From Kaistia defluvii (GTDB lineage Bacteria > Pseudomonadota > Alphaproteobacteria > Rhizobiales > Kaistiaceae), in contig NZ_JAPKNI010000004.1 in assembly GCF_026343955.1 (NCBI RefSeq), positions 248,001 through 312,000 on the forward strand: DNA of 64,000 bases, written 5' to 3'. Position 1 is the stretch's first letter. Each line of letters starts with the position of its first letter. The position numbers were made by a program, and so were the translations under genes. Below are positions 7,246 through 16,771 of this stretch, in pieces. The notes under the pieces are model-generated. The model did no database searches. It was not told the origin of the DNA and saw only the letters and a list, made by a program, of their open reading frames with translations.

Positions 7246-10200
7246 TCAGTTGACGGGAAATTCGAAGATCTTGCGGAAGATGCCGGGGGTGATGACCGAG
7301 AGCGGGTTGATCATCAGGTTCGGCGCGCCCAGCTTGCCGTCCACCTTGAAGGTGACGCCGATCAGGCCGCCCTTGCTGCCACCGCCAAGCGCCAGCCCGA
7401 TGATGGGAAGCCTGCCGAACAAATTGTTGAAGGCGTATGCCGGCAGGTAGGTCCCGGCCAGCGAGACGGTCTGGCGAGCCAGATCGAGCGTGCCGTTGAA
7501 GGTCGCGCCGACCGAGGCGCCGCGCAATGTCGCGTCGTCGATGACGACGATCGAGCCGCGCTTGGTGTAGTCGAGCCGCATGCGGTCGAACGGCACGTTG
7601 GATGGATCGAGCCCGGTGCGCGTCGCCTCCGGGCCGCTGCCATTGGTGGCGGAAACCAGCCGGCTCATCGACGGCTCGTCCACGATGCGGAAATTCCAGA
7701 CGTCGAACACGCCGGAGAACGGGCCGCTGGAACCCGCCCGGGTTCCCGTCAGGGTCAGACGACCGCCGGCGATGCGGCCGTAAATGTCGATAAAGCGGAA
7801 CACGCTGCCAGCATCGCCGGAGTTGAGCCGCAAATCGGCCTTGTCGCCACCGTCGACGAAGCTGAGCGAGATGCCGCCCTTGTCGAGCATGCCTTCCAGC
7901 GACGCCTTCTGCACGGTGCCGCCGCGCGCCTGCACGACAACCGCAGCGTCGGACAGGGTCGCCTGGTTGAAGCCGATCAGCGTGCCGACCTTGGCGTCCA
8001 GCGAGATATCCGCCGCGCCCTCGCTCGGCCCCATCGCCGCCGACTTGTATTGCGCGATCAGCCCCCGGACGTCGAACGAGGAACCCCGCGCCACGATCGC
8101 ATAGCCGTTGCCCTTGCGGCTCAGATTGACCGAAATCTGGTCGCCCTTGCGCAGCGCCAGGCGGTCGAGCTCGGCGGAGACGAGGCCGTATTTGGAGTCG
8201 AGCACGGCCTTGCCCTTGAAGCCGAAGCCGTCGCCCGTGGCGACCATGTTGTCGACGGCGAAGCCATTGCCGAGCGGACGCAGATCGAAGCTCAGCTTGG
8301 CCGGCACACCGATGCCCTTGGACCAGCCGACCGCCTGAAGCACGAGGCGGGCCTGCTTCAGGTCCAGTTCGTAATGCTGCCCCTTGCTGCCATCCCCGAG
8401 GTCGGAGACTGAGGCGCCGACCGTGCCGCCAATCACATTGTCGAGGCCGATGCCGAGGGCCTTGCGGGCCTTCTCGTCCAGGCTCAGCGTCACCTTGCGA
8501 CGGCCGGCCTCGGTCTGGCCATCGCCATCCGTGTCGCCGAGCGGCTGCGCCACGTCGATCGAGGCAAGGACGCCGTTGATCGTCGCCTTGCCATGAACTT
8601 GGATTTCGGCGGGCGTCGCCGTCATCGACAGCGCGCCATTCTTGATCACCTTGCCTTCGATCGGCTCGCTGCTGGCAAAGCCGGTGGTCGTCAGCGCGAC
8701 GCGCCAGTCCACCTCGGACGGCGTCACGCCGGGCCGGAGCGGCAGCTTGATCGAGACGTTCGCCTGCGCCTTGCCGGATAGCGAGCCCGGGTCGATCGAC
8801 CGGCGCTCCATCGCCAGAAGCGGCTCGCTGTCGGCGATCTCCGCCATGGCGCCGACATCGCCCTCGAGCTGGATCTCGATCTGCGCATCGGGAAAGCGCT
8901 GGGCGGTGTTGGAGACGGCGAAGGCGCCGGCGGTGATCTCGACGGTCTTCCCGAGCGGCGTGACGACACGCCCCTTCTCGACGTCCAGGCCGAAGGTCGA
9001 GCCCGCCAGCACGGCATTGCCGCTCGCCCCCGTCACCATGGGGACCGTTCCGATGGTCGTGAACGAGACGTCGTCGAGGCGCATATCGAGGCGCATGTAT
9101 TCTTCCGGCAGCACGACCCGTTCGCCGGTCCACAGAACGCCGGCGGGCACGGATGCCTCGAAGCGTCCCGCTTCCAGCGTACCGCCCTTTACGTGCTCAT
9201 AGGCCCATTTGCGGGCTGCGCCGGCCAGGAAAGGCGGCCACATCTGCTTGAGCGTCGAAAGCGCCATCGGCGAGAAGGAGGCAGCCATCGCCAGCGACGG
9301 CGTCGGTCCCTCGAGGCCGACCGACCCGGCGGCCGCGATCGAGCCGCCCTGCGTGGTAATCGACGCATCGGTGAAGTCGATGCGCCTGGCGGCGACATCC
9401 GCCGTGCCGACCAGTGCAATGCGGTCAGCGACGATCGGCGGCGCGTTGGCGTCGGCGGCGAAGAGGACCGCGTTGCGGCTCTCCAGCGTGAAGCCATAGC
9501 GGCCATCCGCCTTGTCGTTCAGCGGCTTGACCTCACCGATGACGACGGCGCGCGTGTCGCCGAAGAAGAACGAGGATGGCTCCATGACGATGGCACGGCG
9601 CGGCACATCCCAGCGCAGGCGCACCGTCGCCTCGTCGAGCAGGACCGTATCCTTGCCAAGCCCCGAGACGAAGGTTCCTGCGCCCAGATCCAGCCGAACC
9701 GTTGCCGCCTGGACATTACCCTTGTCGTTCAGGCGAACGGTGGCGCGCCCGAACATCGGCACGTTGGACTGCAGCATGCTGTCCGGCCTGCCGAGCGCAG
9801 GATTGAGATCGGCCAGAGACAGTTGCGAGAAGATGACGGACAGATTGCGGTCATGGCTGTCCGGATCGACCGTGCGCTCGGCCAGCACGCCCCAACGCCC
9901 GGCATAGCCCGACGTATCGAGATTGGCCTTCACCGCGCCTGTCTCGCCATCGACGGTCAATGCGATGTCGGTATGCCCGAAGCTCCGTTGCTGCATCTGC
10001 GCGGCGTCCCAGACACGGATGGTCGAGGCATCGACCGAAAGACGCTCGAAGCCGCGCGAAATCGCGAAGTCGACGGCCGGATCGAGCGCGCCATTGACAG
10101 TGCGGAGCGCCCGCAGCAGATCCGGGAAGCCGCCATCGGCCACATCGTCACTTTCCGGCGCTGAGGGAGCCGCCGCGGTCACGGTCGGCGGCGGCCCGGG

Positions 10201-10692
10201 CTGATGGTCCGTATCCGCCGTGCCCAGATAGACCGCGCCGGACGGGGCGCGGACGAAGGAAACGTCGGCGTCGGAGATCTCGACCGTGCGGATGTTGAGG
10301 CGAAAGCGCAGCAGAGACAGAGGATCGATCGCCAGCCGCGCGGCCGGAACATTGCCGACGACGACACTGGCGCGATCGCGCACGGAAATATCGTCGAGCT
10401 GGACAACGAGACCGAGCACGGGGTCGACATCGATCAGGGCGCGGCCGACCTTGACCGCATAATCCGGCCCGAGGCGCTTGGACAATGACGCGCGCACCCG
10501 GTCGCGCACGGCGTCGAGTTCCACCGGCCCGGTTGCCACGATCGCCGCCAGCGTGCCGAACAGGATCACGACGAGCAGAAGAAACGCCCCAAGCAGACGC
10601 AGCAGCAAGTTGGACCAGCCACGCCGTCTCGGCGGCGGACGCTCATAGAGAGGCCGGTGAGCGCGCGCCGATGGATACTCGTCGAGGCGCAT
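7246..10692 (-). CDS. Giant AsmA-like envelope protein (YhdP/DUF3971 type)
   Basis: A 1,148-residue protein with a short proline/arginine-rich cytosolic N-terminus, one transmembrane segment at about residues 28-52 and a very long periplasmic region of beta-strand character. Its C-terminal AsmA-like region contains GRIAGGRLTLTGT and GLDPSNVPFDRM and ends in a short hydrophobic-plus-polar tail. Proteins of this superfamily are thought to bridge inner and outer membranes and carry phospholipid (family knowledge). Length and layout match the YhdP branch rather than short AsmA. It appears monocistronic; the start at 10692 has only a weak Shine-Dalgarno sequence. The substrate is not deducible from the sequence. 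Confidence 0.85.
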   Translation of the reverse strand: MRLDEYPSARAHRPLYERPPPRRRGWSNLLLRLLGAFLLLVVILFGTLAAIVATGPVELDAVRDRVRASLSKRLGPDYAVKVGRALIDVDPVLGLVVQLDDISVRDRASVVVGNVPAARLAIDPLSLLRFRLNIRTVEISDADVSFVRAPSGAVYLGTADTDHQPGPPPTVTAAAPSAPESDDVADGGFPDLLRALRTVNGALDPAVDFAISRGFERLSVDASTIRVWDAAQMQQRSFGHTDIALTVDGETGAVKANLDTSGYAGRWGVLAERTVDPDSHDRNLSVIFSQLSLADLNPALGRPDSMLQSNVPMFGRATVRLNDKGNVQAATVRLDLGAGTFVSGLGKDTVLLDEATVRLRWDVPRRAIVMEPSSFFFGDTRAVVIGEVKPLNDKADGRYGFTLESRNAVLFAADANAPPIVADRIALVGTADVAARRIDFTDASITTQGGSIAAAGSVGLEGPTPSLAMAASFSPMALSTLKQMWPPFLAGAARKWAYEHVKGGTLEAGRFEASVPAGVLWTGERVVLPEEYMRLDMRLDDVSFTTIGTVPMVTGASGNAVLAGSTFGLDVEKGRVVTPLGKTVEITAGAFAVSNTAQRFPDAQIEIQLEGDVGAMAEIADSEPLLAMERRSIDPGSLSGKAQANVSIKLPLRPGVTPSEVDWRVALTTTGFASSEPIEGKVIKNGALSMTATPAEIQVHGKATINGVLASIDVAQPLGDTDGDGQTEAGRRKVTLSLDEKARKALGIGLDNVIGGTVGASVSDLGDGSKGQHYELDLKQARLVLQAVGWSKGIGVPAKLSFDLRPLGNGFAVDNMVATGDGFGFKGKAVLDSKYGLVSAELDRLALRKGDQISVNLSRKGNGYAIVARGSSFDVRGLIAQYKSAAMGPSEGAADISLDAKVGTLIGFNQATLSDAAVVVQARGGTVQKASLEGMLDKGGISLSFVDGGDKADLRLNSGDAGSVFRFIDIYGRIAGGRLTLTGTRAGSSGPFSGVFDVWNFRIVDEPSMSRLVSATNGSGPEATRTGLDPSNVPFDRMRLDYTKRGSIVVIDDATLRGASVGATFNGTLDLARQTVSLAGTYLPAYAFNNLFGRLPIIGLALGGGSKGGLIGVTFKVDGKLGAPNLMINPLSVITPGIFRKIFEFPVN

Positions 10693-10895
10693 TGTCAGGC
10701 GTCAATACCCCTTGCAAGCCGCCTCCGTTCCGGGAGCGGCGTAAAACCCATCGGTGACGTCGACCGGTCCGGACCCGTGGACCGACGCGCTGATTCTGAT
10801 CTCATCCGGAATCGCGGGCCGATCCAAGCCCCACTTGCAAATTCCCCGTCAATTCTGCTTCTCACGCCAGACAAGTGCGACGAAAGGAAGGCAGC

Positions 10896-11363
10896 ATGTC
10901 CATACTGACCCAAGGTTCTGTGGCCCCGGATTTCGACCTTCCGACCGATGGCGGCAGCAGAATCAAGCTCTCCGACCTCAAGGGACGCAAGGTAGTCCTC
11001 TATTTCTACCCGAAGGACAACACTTCCGGCTGTACCGTGGAGGCAATCGACTTTTCGGCGCGGCAAGCCGACTTCGAGGCAGCCGACACCTTGGTGATCG
11101 GCGTGTCGCCGGACAGCGTCCAGTCTCACGAGCGCTTCCGCAAGAAGCATAAACTCTCGGTCACGCTCGCCTCCGATGAAAACAAAGCCATGCTGGAGAG
11201 CTATGGCGTTTGGGAGGAGAAATCGATGTTCGGGCACAAATATATGGGGGTGGTGCGCACCACCTATCTGATCGACCGTGACGGCAGGATCGCCCGCGCC
11301 TGGGAAAAGGTGAAGGTGAAGGGGCATGTCGACGAGGTTCTCGCCGCCGCCCGGAGCGCATGA
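10896..11363 (+). CDS. bcp: Thioredoxin-dependent peroxiredoxin, Bcp/PrxQ family, one-cysteine form
   Basis: Reduces hydrogen and organic peroxides in the cytosol. The 155-residue protein starts at ATG 10896 behind AAAGGAAGG (10883-10891). The peroxidatic Cys46 lies in the motif PKDNTSGCTVEA. In most Bcp proteins a resolving Cys sits five residues later (CTxEAC), but here that position is Ile51 and no other Cys is present, so it must act as a one-Cys enzyme using an external thiol. The C-terminus carries the family's TYLIDRDG. Its stop overlaps the next start as ATGA, so the two genes are translationally coupled. Confidence 0.94.
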   Translation: MSILTQGSVAPDFDLPTDGGSRIKLSDLKGRKVVLYFYPKDNTSGCTVEAIDFSARQADFEAADTLVIGVSPDSVQSHERFRKKHKLSVTLASDENKAMLESYGVWEEKSMFGHKYMGVVRTTYLIDRDGRIARAWEKVKVKGHVDEVLAAARSA

Positions 11364-12199
11364 AGCCCCTCATGGAACCGACCGACCTGCGCAGCCTCGC
11401 CGCGGCCTCCGCCCGCATTGTCGCCACGGCCGATCTCGACGAGAAGGTCGAACTGGCCTTCGCCACCGCCAAGGCCTGGTTCGGCCGCCGCCTGTCGCTC
11501 TCGGCCGGGCCTCTCGACGGCGCCATGCCGGACAGGCCCGGCCGCCCGGCGAATCTCGTCCTGGTGCCGCCGCGCGAATTGCCCAAGCGCTCGGTCCATT
11601 CCGAGCATGGCCGGATCTCGATGATCCACTCGCTCGCCCACATCGAACTCAACGCCGTCGACCTGACCTGGGACTTGGTCGGCCGGTTCGTGCGCGTGCC
11701 CCTGCCCCGTTCGTTCTTCGACAACTGGGTGCAGGTGGGGCTCGAGGAGGCCAAGCACTATTCGCTGCTGGCCGACCGGCTGCGCTCGCTCGGCGCCGCC
11801 TATGGCGACCTGCCGGCGCATGACGGGCTGTGGCAGGCGACCCAGGAGACCGGGCACGACCTGACCGCCCGGCTCGCCATCCTGCCGCTCGTGCTGGAAG
11901 CGCGTGGACTCGACGTCACGCCCCCGCTGATCGACAAGATGATCGAGGTCGGCGACGCGGAAAGCGCGGCTATTCTCGCCATCATCTACCGCGACGAAAA
12001 GCGCCATGTCGCCTTCGGCGCCAAGTGGTTCCGCTTCATGTGCGACCGACAGAGGCTGGCACCCGAACCGACCTTCCGGCAGCTGGTAATCAAGCATTTC
12101 CGTGGCCCCCTCAAGCCGCCCTTCAACGAGGCGGCGCGCTCCGAGGCCGGCATGACGCCGGGCTTCTACCGGCCCCTCGCCCCCGCAAGGGACCGCTAA
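11360..12199 (+). CDS. DUF455 ferritin-like protein
   Basis: A 279-residue soluble protein. Acidic/histidine helix motifs HSLAHIELNAVD (about 93-104), EEAKHYSLL (about 131) and YRDEKRHVAFG (about 212) fit a four-helix ferritin-like fold with a probable di-metal centre. This is the pattern of the DUF455 family, whose members are of unknown activity (family knowledge). It overlaps bcp by four bases (ATGA), so the pair is probably one operon linked to oxidative stress or metal handling. No signal peptide or membrane segment is visible. Confidence 0.88.
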   Translation: MKPLMEPTDLRSLAAASARIVATADLDEKVELAFATAKAWFGRRLSLSAGPLDGAMPDRPGRPANLVLVPPRELPKRSVHSEHGRISMIHSLAHIELNAVDLTWDLVGRFVRVPLPRSFFDNWVQVGLEEAKHYSLLADRLRSLGAAYGDLPAHDGLWQATQETGHDLTARLAILPLVLEARGLDVTPPLIDKMIEVGDAESAAILAIIYRDEKRHVAFGAKWFRFMCDRQRLAPEPTFRQLVIKHFRGPLKPPFNEAARSEAGMTPGFYRPLAPARDR

Positions 12200-12221
12200 G
12201 CCGGCGCGGCATCAACCAAGC

Positions 12222-12234
12222 TTTAACCTTAACC
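12222..12234 (+). promoter_or_regulatory. Tandem TTAACC motifs before the M23 peptidase
   Basis: TTAACC occurs twice in direct succession (12223-12228 and 12229-12234), about 70 bases before the peptidase start. The motif resembles CtrA half-sites (TTAACC) of alphaproteobacterial cell-cycle genes. Spacing differs from the classical TTAA-N7-TTAA, so this is only a candidate. Confidence 0.3.
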
Positions 12235-12300
12235 GCCTCTAATCGTTGCGATCGGTCGTCCTCCTCGGCCAAAGGTCCGAGTACCGACGTTACGGTTGGA

Positions 12301-13743
12301 ATGCAGATGCCGAGTCAGTATCAAGATTATCATCCCATCCCCCGCCAGAGCCTGGTCTCTCACCTTCCCGCGCCCCCCATGCCGGAGCCCGAGGCGCCTC
12401 GCGCCCGGACGCGCGGCGGCAAGGCCAAGACGCAGATCGTGATTGCCGATGGCGAGCGCGTGCGGGCCATCCATGTCCGCCGGCGCACGATCGCGCTCGG
12501 CGGCGTCTGCCTGCTGCTGCTCTCCACGCTCTACTTCGGGGCCACCGGTTATCTGTTCTTCCGCGACGGCCTGCTCAAGGCGGCCGAGGAGCGGCAGAAC
12601 GCCATCATCGCCTCGCAGAATGTGCGCGAGGCGCGCGAGGTCGAGGCCGCCGCCATCCACGAGGTCCAGATCTCTGCCTATGAGGGACAGGTCGCGGCGC
12701 TGCGCGACAAGGTCGGCAAGCTCAATTCCGAAATCGAGACCCTGAACAAGACGCGCTCCAAGGAGAGCGCCGGCGTCGACGAGAAGGTGCGTAGCCTGCT
12801 CGATCGCCAGAAGGAACTCGAGGCCCGCCAGAAGGCGCTGGCGAAGATTGCCGAGGCGGCTCGCCGCGCCGGACTGGACGTGACGATCCCGCCTCCAGCC
12901 CCGGCCAAGCCGAAGCCCGCCAAGGGACGCAAGGCCGCGCTCGATCCGGAAGTGACGGGCTCGATCTCGCCGGCCGTCGCCAAGCCTTCCGTGCAATTCG
13001 CCGATATGGGCCTGCGCTCGCCGCAGCCGATGCCGCCCATCGTCGTGCCGCGTCTCGATCCGCTCGAGGACAAGATCGTCGCCATGGCGGCCGATCAGGA
13101 TGCACTCGTCGGCGGCCTGATGGCCGGCGTCACCAAGCGGACGCAGAAGATCGACGCGGCGCTGCGCAAGCTCGGGCGCCGCGTGCCGCCGGCCCCGTCG
13201 GGCATGGGGGGGCCGTTCGTGCCGGCCCCGAAGGGCACCATCTCCAGCCCCGCCAGCTTCAAGGCCGACGTGGCTACGCTGACCAACCAGTTCGACCGGC
13301 TCGCCAAGCTCCGCCAGATCGCGCTCGCCCTGCCGCTGAAGCGCCCGCTGGAGGACGCCGACATCAGCTCGGGGTTCGGCACGCGCCGCGACCCGTTCCT
13401 GGGCCGCCTGGCGACGCATACCGGCATCGATTTTCGCGCCATGTCCGGATTGCCGGCCCGCACCGTCAACGCCGGCAAGGTGGTCGCCGCCGCCTTCAAT
13501 GGCGGCTATGGCAATTGCGTCGATGTCGACCATGGCAACGGCGTGATTACGCGCTATGGCCACCTGCGCAGCATCAGCGTCAAAGTCGGCGAACGCGTCG
13601 TCGCCGGCCAGAAGATCGGTACGGTCGGCTCGACCGGCCGCTCGACCGGCCCGCATCTCCACTATGAAATCCGCATCGATGGCGAGCCGATCGACCCGAT
13701 GATCTATCTGCGCGCCGGCCAGGAAATCAACCGCCTGCTCTAG
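12301..13743 (+). CDS. M23 (LytM-type) peptidase with membrane anchor and coiled coil
   Basis: A 480-residue envelope protein. A cytosolic proline-rich N-terminus leads to one transmembrane segment (about 64-87), then a charged coiled coil (about 90-190), a linker and a C-terminal M23 domain (about 355-475). Zinc-site motifs are present: HTGIDF (about 373) and GPHLHYE (about 451-457), so it may be an active endopeptidase that cuts peptidoglycan cross-links. The layout is that of NlpD/EnvC/DipM-like cell-separation factors, though without LysM. The start is ATG 12301; ATG 12307 is an alternative. TTAACC repeats upstream suggest cell-cycle control. Confidence 0.9.
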   Translation: MQMPSQYQDYHPIPRQSLVSHLPAPPMPEPEAPRARTRGGKAKTQIVIADGERVRAIHVRRRTIALGGVCLLLLSTLYFGATGYLFFRDGLLKAAEERQNAIIASQNVREAREVEAAAIHEVQISAYEGQVAALRDKVGKLNSEIETLNKTRSKESAGVDEKVRSLLDRQKELEARQKALAKIAEAARRAGLDVTIPPPAPAKPKPAKGRKAALDPEVTGSISPAVAKPSVQFADMGLRSPQPMPPIVVPRLDPLEDKIVAMAADQDALVGGLMAGVTKRTQKIDAALRKLGRRVPPAPSGMGGPFVPAPKGTISSPASFKADVATLTNQFDRLAKLRQIALALPLKRPLEDADISSGFGTRRDPFLGRLATHTGIDFRAMSGLPARTVNAGKVVAAAFNGGYGNCVDVDHGNGVITRYGHLRSISVKVGERVVAGQKIGTVGSTGRSTGPHLHYEIRIDGEPIDPMIYLRAGQEINRLL

Positions 13744-13757
13744 GCGCGTTGCCCGTT

Positions 13758-14380
13758 TCAGGCGTGAAAGCGCCGGCGATATTCCGCCGGCGACAGCCCG
13801 ACGATCCGCACGAACACCTTCCGGAACGCGCCGGGATCGCCATAGCCGACCTGCCAGGCGACCTCATCCGCCGACAACGCGCTGAACTGAAGCAGTTCGC
13901 GCGCGCGGTTCACCTTGAGCTGCTGCTGGTATCCCGTCGTCGTCAGCCCGGTCGCCTTGCGGAAGCGGCGCAGAAAGGTTCGCTGCTCCAGCCCTTCCTG
14001 CGAGGCGAGCCGCTCGAGCGATGCCTCGCCGTTGGCAAGCCCGTGCAGCCAGTGCTGCGCCTGCAGCACCGCCCTGTCGCCATGATCGAGGCGCGGCACG
14101 AAGGTGCTGTAATAGCGCTGCTCCCTCCCCGGCGGATCGACCAGCAGCACGCGCGCCGTCTCCAGCATCACCTCCGAGCCGAGATAGCGGTCGACCAGCT
14201 TGAGGCCGAGATCCGTCCAGGCCATCAGTCCGCCGGCCGTAACGATATCGCCCTCATGGACGATCAGCCGGTCGAGATCCAGCCGCACGTCGGGAAACCG
14301 CCTGGCAAAGGCCTCACCGAGCCCCCAATGCGTCGTAGCGGTACGGCCCGCGAGCAGGCCGGTTTCGCCCAGCAAGGCGA
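13758..14380 (-). pseudogene. GlxA-type AraC regulator, 5' half deleted
   Basis: The minus strand encodes the last two thirds of a GlxA-family regulator. It contains the end of the DJ-1/PfpI-like domain ([12 protein letters not shown], then [11 protein letters not shown]) and a complete AraC helix-turn-helix pair ending in [13 protein letters not shown]. Upstream of about 14380 the homology stops and the frame runs antisense into an isochorismatase gene, so the start codon, nucleophile-elbow region and promoter are gone. A frame continuing to 14723 is fortuitous. The downstream part is intact, without stops, which suggests that the deletion is recent. Confidence 0.75.
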
Positions 14381-14801
14381 TGCCGTCATCCACATCCAGC
14401 ATCTGGCCACTTCGCCCGAAGCGCCCTTCTTCGTCCCCGGCACAGAGGGCGTGGAGATCCACGCGACCGTCCGGCCGCAGGGCGACGAAACGGTGGTGAC
14501 CAAGCATTTCCCCAACGCATTTCGCGAGACGGTGCTGAAGCAGGTTCTCGACGCACGCGGGATCGATGAGGTGGTGCTCGTCGGCGCGATGAGCCACATG
14601 TGCATCGCCGCGACCGGACGCGCCGCCGCGGACTTCGGCTACAAGACCGTGGTCGTCCACGATGCCTGCGCGACGCGCGCGCTTGAATTCAACGGCACGA
14701 CGGTGCCCGCCGCGCAGGTCCATGCCGCCAACATGGCGGCGCTGGCCTTCGGCTACGCCAAGGTGATCGGCGCGGCCGAGTGGATCGCTGGCGAGGGCTG
14801 A
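14381..14801 (+). pseudogene. Isochorismatase-family cysteine hydrolase, 5' half deleted
   Basis: Plus-strand codons from about 14381 read as the second half of an isochorismatase-like hydrolase. They include [18 protein letters not shown], the KHFPNAF motif, [15 protein letters not shown] with the catalytic-type Cys, and HDACATR, ending in a normal C-terminus. Upstream of that point the same frame is the antisense of the regulator remnant, so the Asp-containing N-terminus and start are missing. In many proteobacteria such a hydrolase is divergent from a GlxA-like regulator (recalled knowledge). One deletion across the shared promoter explains both truncations. Confidence 0.78.
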
Positions 14802-14857
14802 TGTCGTCGGGGGAGACCCGAAAATCCGGGCGGAGCCAAGCCCCGCCCGGAGAGGCG

Positions 14858-15986
14858 TCAGTCGAGGTCCTGGACGTCGGCGGAAGGACCGCCGAGGCGC
14901 TGGGCCAGGGCGGCTTCCATGAAGTCGTTCAGATCGCCGTTCAGCACGTCCTGCGGGCTGGTCGATTCAACGCCGGTGCGCAGATCCTTGACCAGCTGGT
15001 ATGGCTGCATGACGTAGGACCGGATCTGGTGCCCCCAGCCGATGTCCTTCTTGCTGGATTCGGTCGCCATCGCGGCGGCCTCGCGACGCTCCAGCTCGGC
15101 CTCGTAGAGGCGCGAGCGCAGCATGTCCCAGGCCGCGGCCCGGTTCTTGTGCTGCGAGCGTTCGTTCTGGCACTGCACGACGATGCCGGACGGCATGTGC
15201 GTGATACGCACGGCCGAGTCGGTCGTGTTGATGTGCTGGCCACCGGCGCCCTGCGCGCGATAGGTATCGATGCGGCAGTCGCTCTCGTTGATCTCGATCT
15301 CGATCGAATCATCGACGACCGGATAGACCCAGATCGAGGCGAACGAGGTGTGGCGGCGCGCGGCGCTGTCATAGGGCGAGATGCGGACCAGGCGGTGCAC
15401 GCCCGATTCGGTCTTCAGCCAGCCATAGGACTGCTCGCCCTTGACGAGGATGGTGGCCGACTTGATGCCCGCCTCCTCACCGTCATGGACTTCCAGCAGT
15501 TCGACCTTGCGACCGCTCTTCTCGGCCCAGCGCGTATACATGCGCAGCAGGATGTTGGCCCAGTCCTGGCTTTCCGTACCGCCGGCGCCGGCATGCACTT
15601 CGACATAGGTGTCGTTGCCGTCGGCCTCGCCGGACAGCATCGAATTGACCTGGCGCTTGCGGATGTCGCCCTTCAGCGCGACGATCGCGGCCTCGGCCTC
15701 GGCGACGATCGAGGGATCTCCCTCAGCCTCGCCCATCTCGATCAGCTCGATATTGTCCTGAAGCTCGCGCTCGCTGGTCAGGACGGCGTTGATGCCGTCC
15801 TCGAGGCCCTGGCGCTCACGCATCAGCTTCTGCGCCTTCTGGGGATCATCCCAGAAGTTCTGCGTCTCGGACAGGGCGTTCAGTTCGAGCAGGCGTCTCT
15901 GGGCACGATCCCAGTCAAAGATGCCTCCTCAGCAGGGTGATGCCCTGCTTGATCTCGTCGATGATCGTTTCGATCTCGGCTCGCAT
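14858..15986 (-). CDS. prfB: Peptide chain release factor 2, programmed +1 frameshift
   Basis: Releases peptides at UGA and UAA. The zero frame starts at ATG 15986 (MRAEIETI), runs 23 codons and meets an in-frame TGA at 15917-15915. There the minus strand reads AGG AGG CAT CTT TGA C, the classical frameshift site with an internal Shine-Dalgarno sequence. After CTT (15920-15918) the ribosome skips one base to GAC (15916-15914) and continues to the stop at 14858. The product has 375 residues, the normal RF2 length. [15 protein letters not shown] supplies the catalytic GGQ. An annotation starting at the internal Met near 15823 would lose about 54 residues. Expression is self-regulated by RF2 supply. 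Confidence 0.95.
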
Positions 15987-16092
15987 TGGATAGACGTCCA
16001 TTTCTCGTTCGGGCGGGTTACCCCACCGGGTGGGGCAACATAGTGATGCCCCTATCCCATGTAAACCAAGCCGACCAACCAGGGAGACTTCG

Positions 16093-16689
16093 ATGACGTC
16101 GCTTGTCCACCGCCTATGCCGGATGCCGGCGATCGCACTCATCCTGATCTCCGGCAGCGCCTTCGCCGATGGCACGATGGCCACGCGGACGCTTACCAAG
16201 ACCGACAGGGAGCGGATCGCCCGCTACGAGGTGACGCAGAAATCGGCCGTCGCCGAAGCGCGCAAGGGCGGCGACAAGGCCGATGTGACGACACTCGACG
16301 CAGTGCTGGCGGCGAAACCCCAGCCGATCCTCGGAATCGATATAAGGGGCGACTATCGCTGCCGGACGATCAAGCTCGGCGGCGGGCTGCCGCTCACCGT
16401 CTATGGCTGGTTCAACTGCAAGATCGACGAGGACGACCTCGGCTACCGGCTGACCAAGACCAGCGGATCGCAGCGCCTGGCCGGTCATTTCATCGACGAT
16501 TCCGCCAACCGCCTGCTCTATTACGGCGTCTCCTACATTGCCGGCGACAAGCCGGGACGCTATGGCGCCAAGGCCGACGACGACCAGGTCGGCTATTTCC
16601 TGAAGACCGGGCCGAAGAGCTACCGGCTCGACCTGCCGCTGCCGACATTCGAATCGAAGTTCGACATCATCGAATTGCAGAAGCGGTAG
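16093..16689 (+). CDS. Secreted DUF4893-like protein of unknown function
   Basis: A 198-residue protein with a Sec signal peptide (hydrophobic core AIALILISGSAFA, cleavage likely near residue 26). The mature part contains GDYRCRTIKLGGGLPLTVYGWFNC, with a Cys pair likely to be oxidised in the periplasm. I associate it with DUF4893 from this core motif, from memory. AGGGAG at 16081-16086 supports ATG 16093. It is divergent from prfB and convergent with mgtE. The function is unknown. Confidence 0.72.
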   Translation: MTSLVHRLCRMPAIALILISGSAFADGTMATRTLTKTDRERIARYEVTQKSAVAEARKGGDKADVTTLDAVLAAKPQPILGIDIRGDYRCRTIKLGGGLPLTVYGWFNCKIDEDDLGYRLTKTSGSQRLAGHFIDDSANRLLYYGVSYIAGDKPGRYGAKADDDQVGYFLKTGPKSYRLDLPLPTFESKFDIIELQKR

Positions 16690-16771
16690 TCCAGCCTGGG
16701 CTATGTGCATGCCTCGAGGCCGGGCTCGCGTCTTGAACCCTCCCCCCTTGAGGGAGGGCTCAAGAAGCTCC

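Noticed and set aside
11830-12300. Upstream extension of the M23 peptidase frame through the DUF455 gene
   Set aside because: The overlapping portion is an out-of-frame reading of a gene with a recognisable ferritin-like sequence; the peptidase starts at 12301.
13749-14801. A 350-residue plus-strand protein
   Set aside because: Its first two thirds are antisense of the GlxA remnant; only the isochorismatase part is a real sequence.
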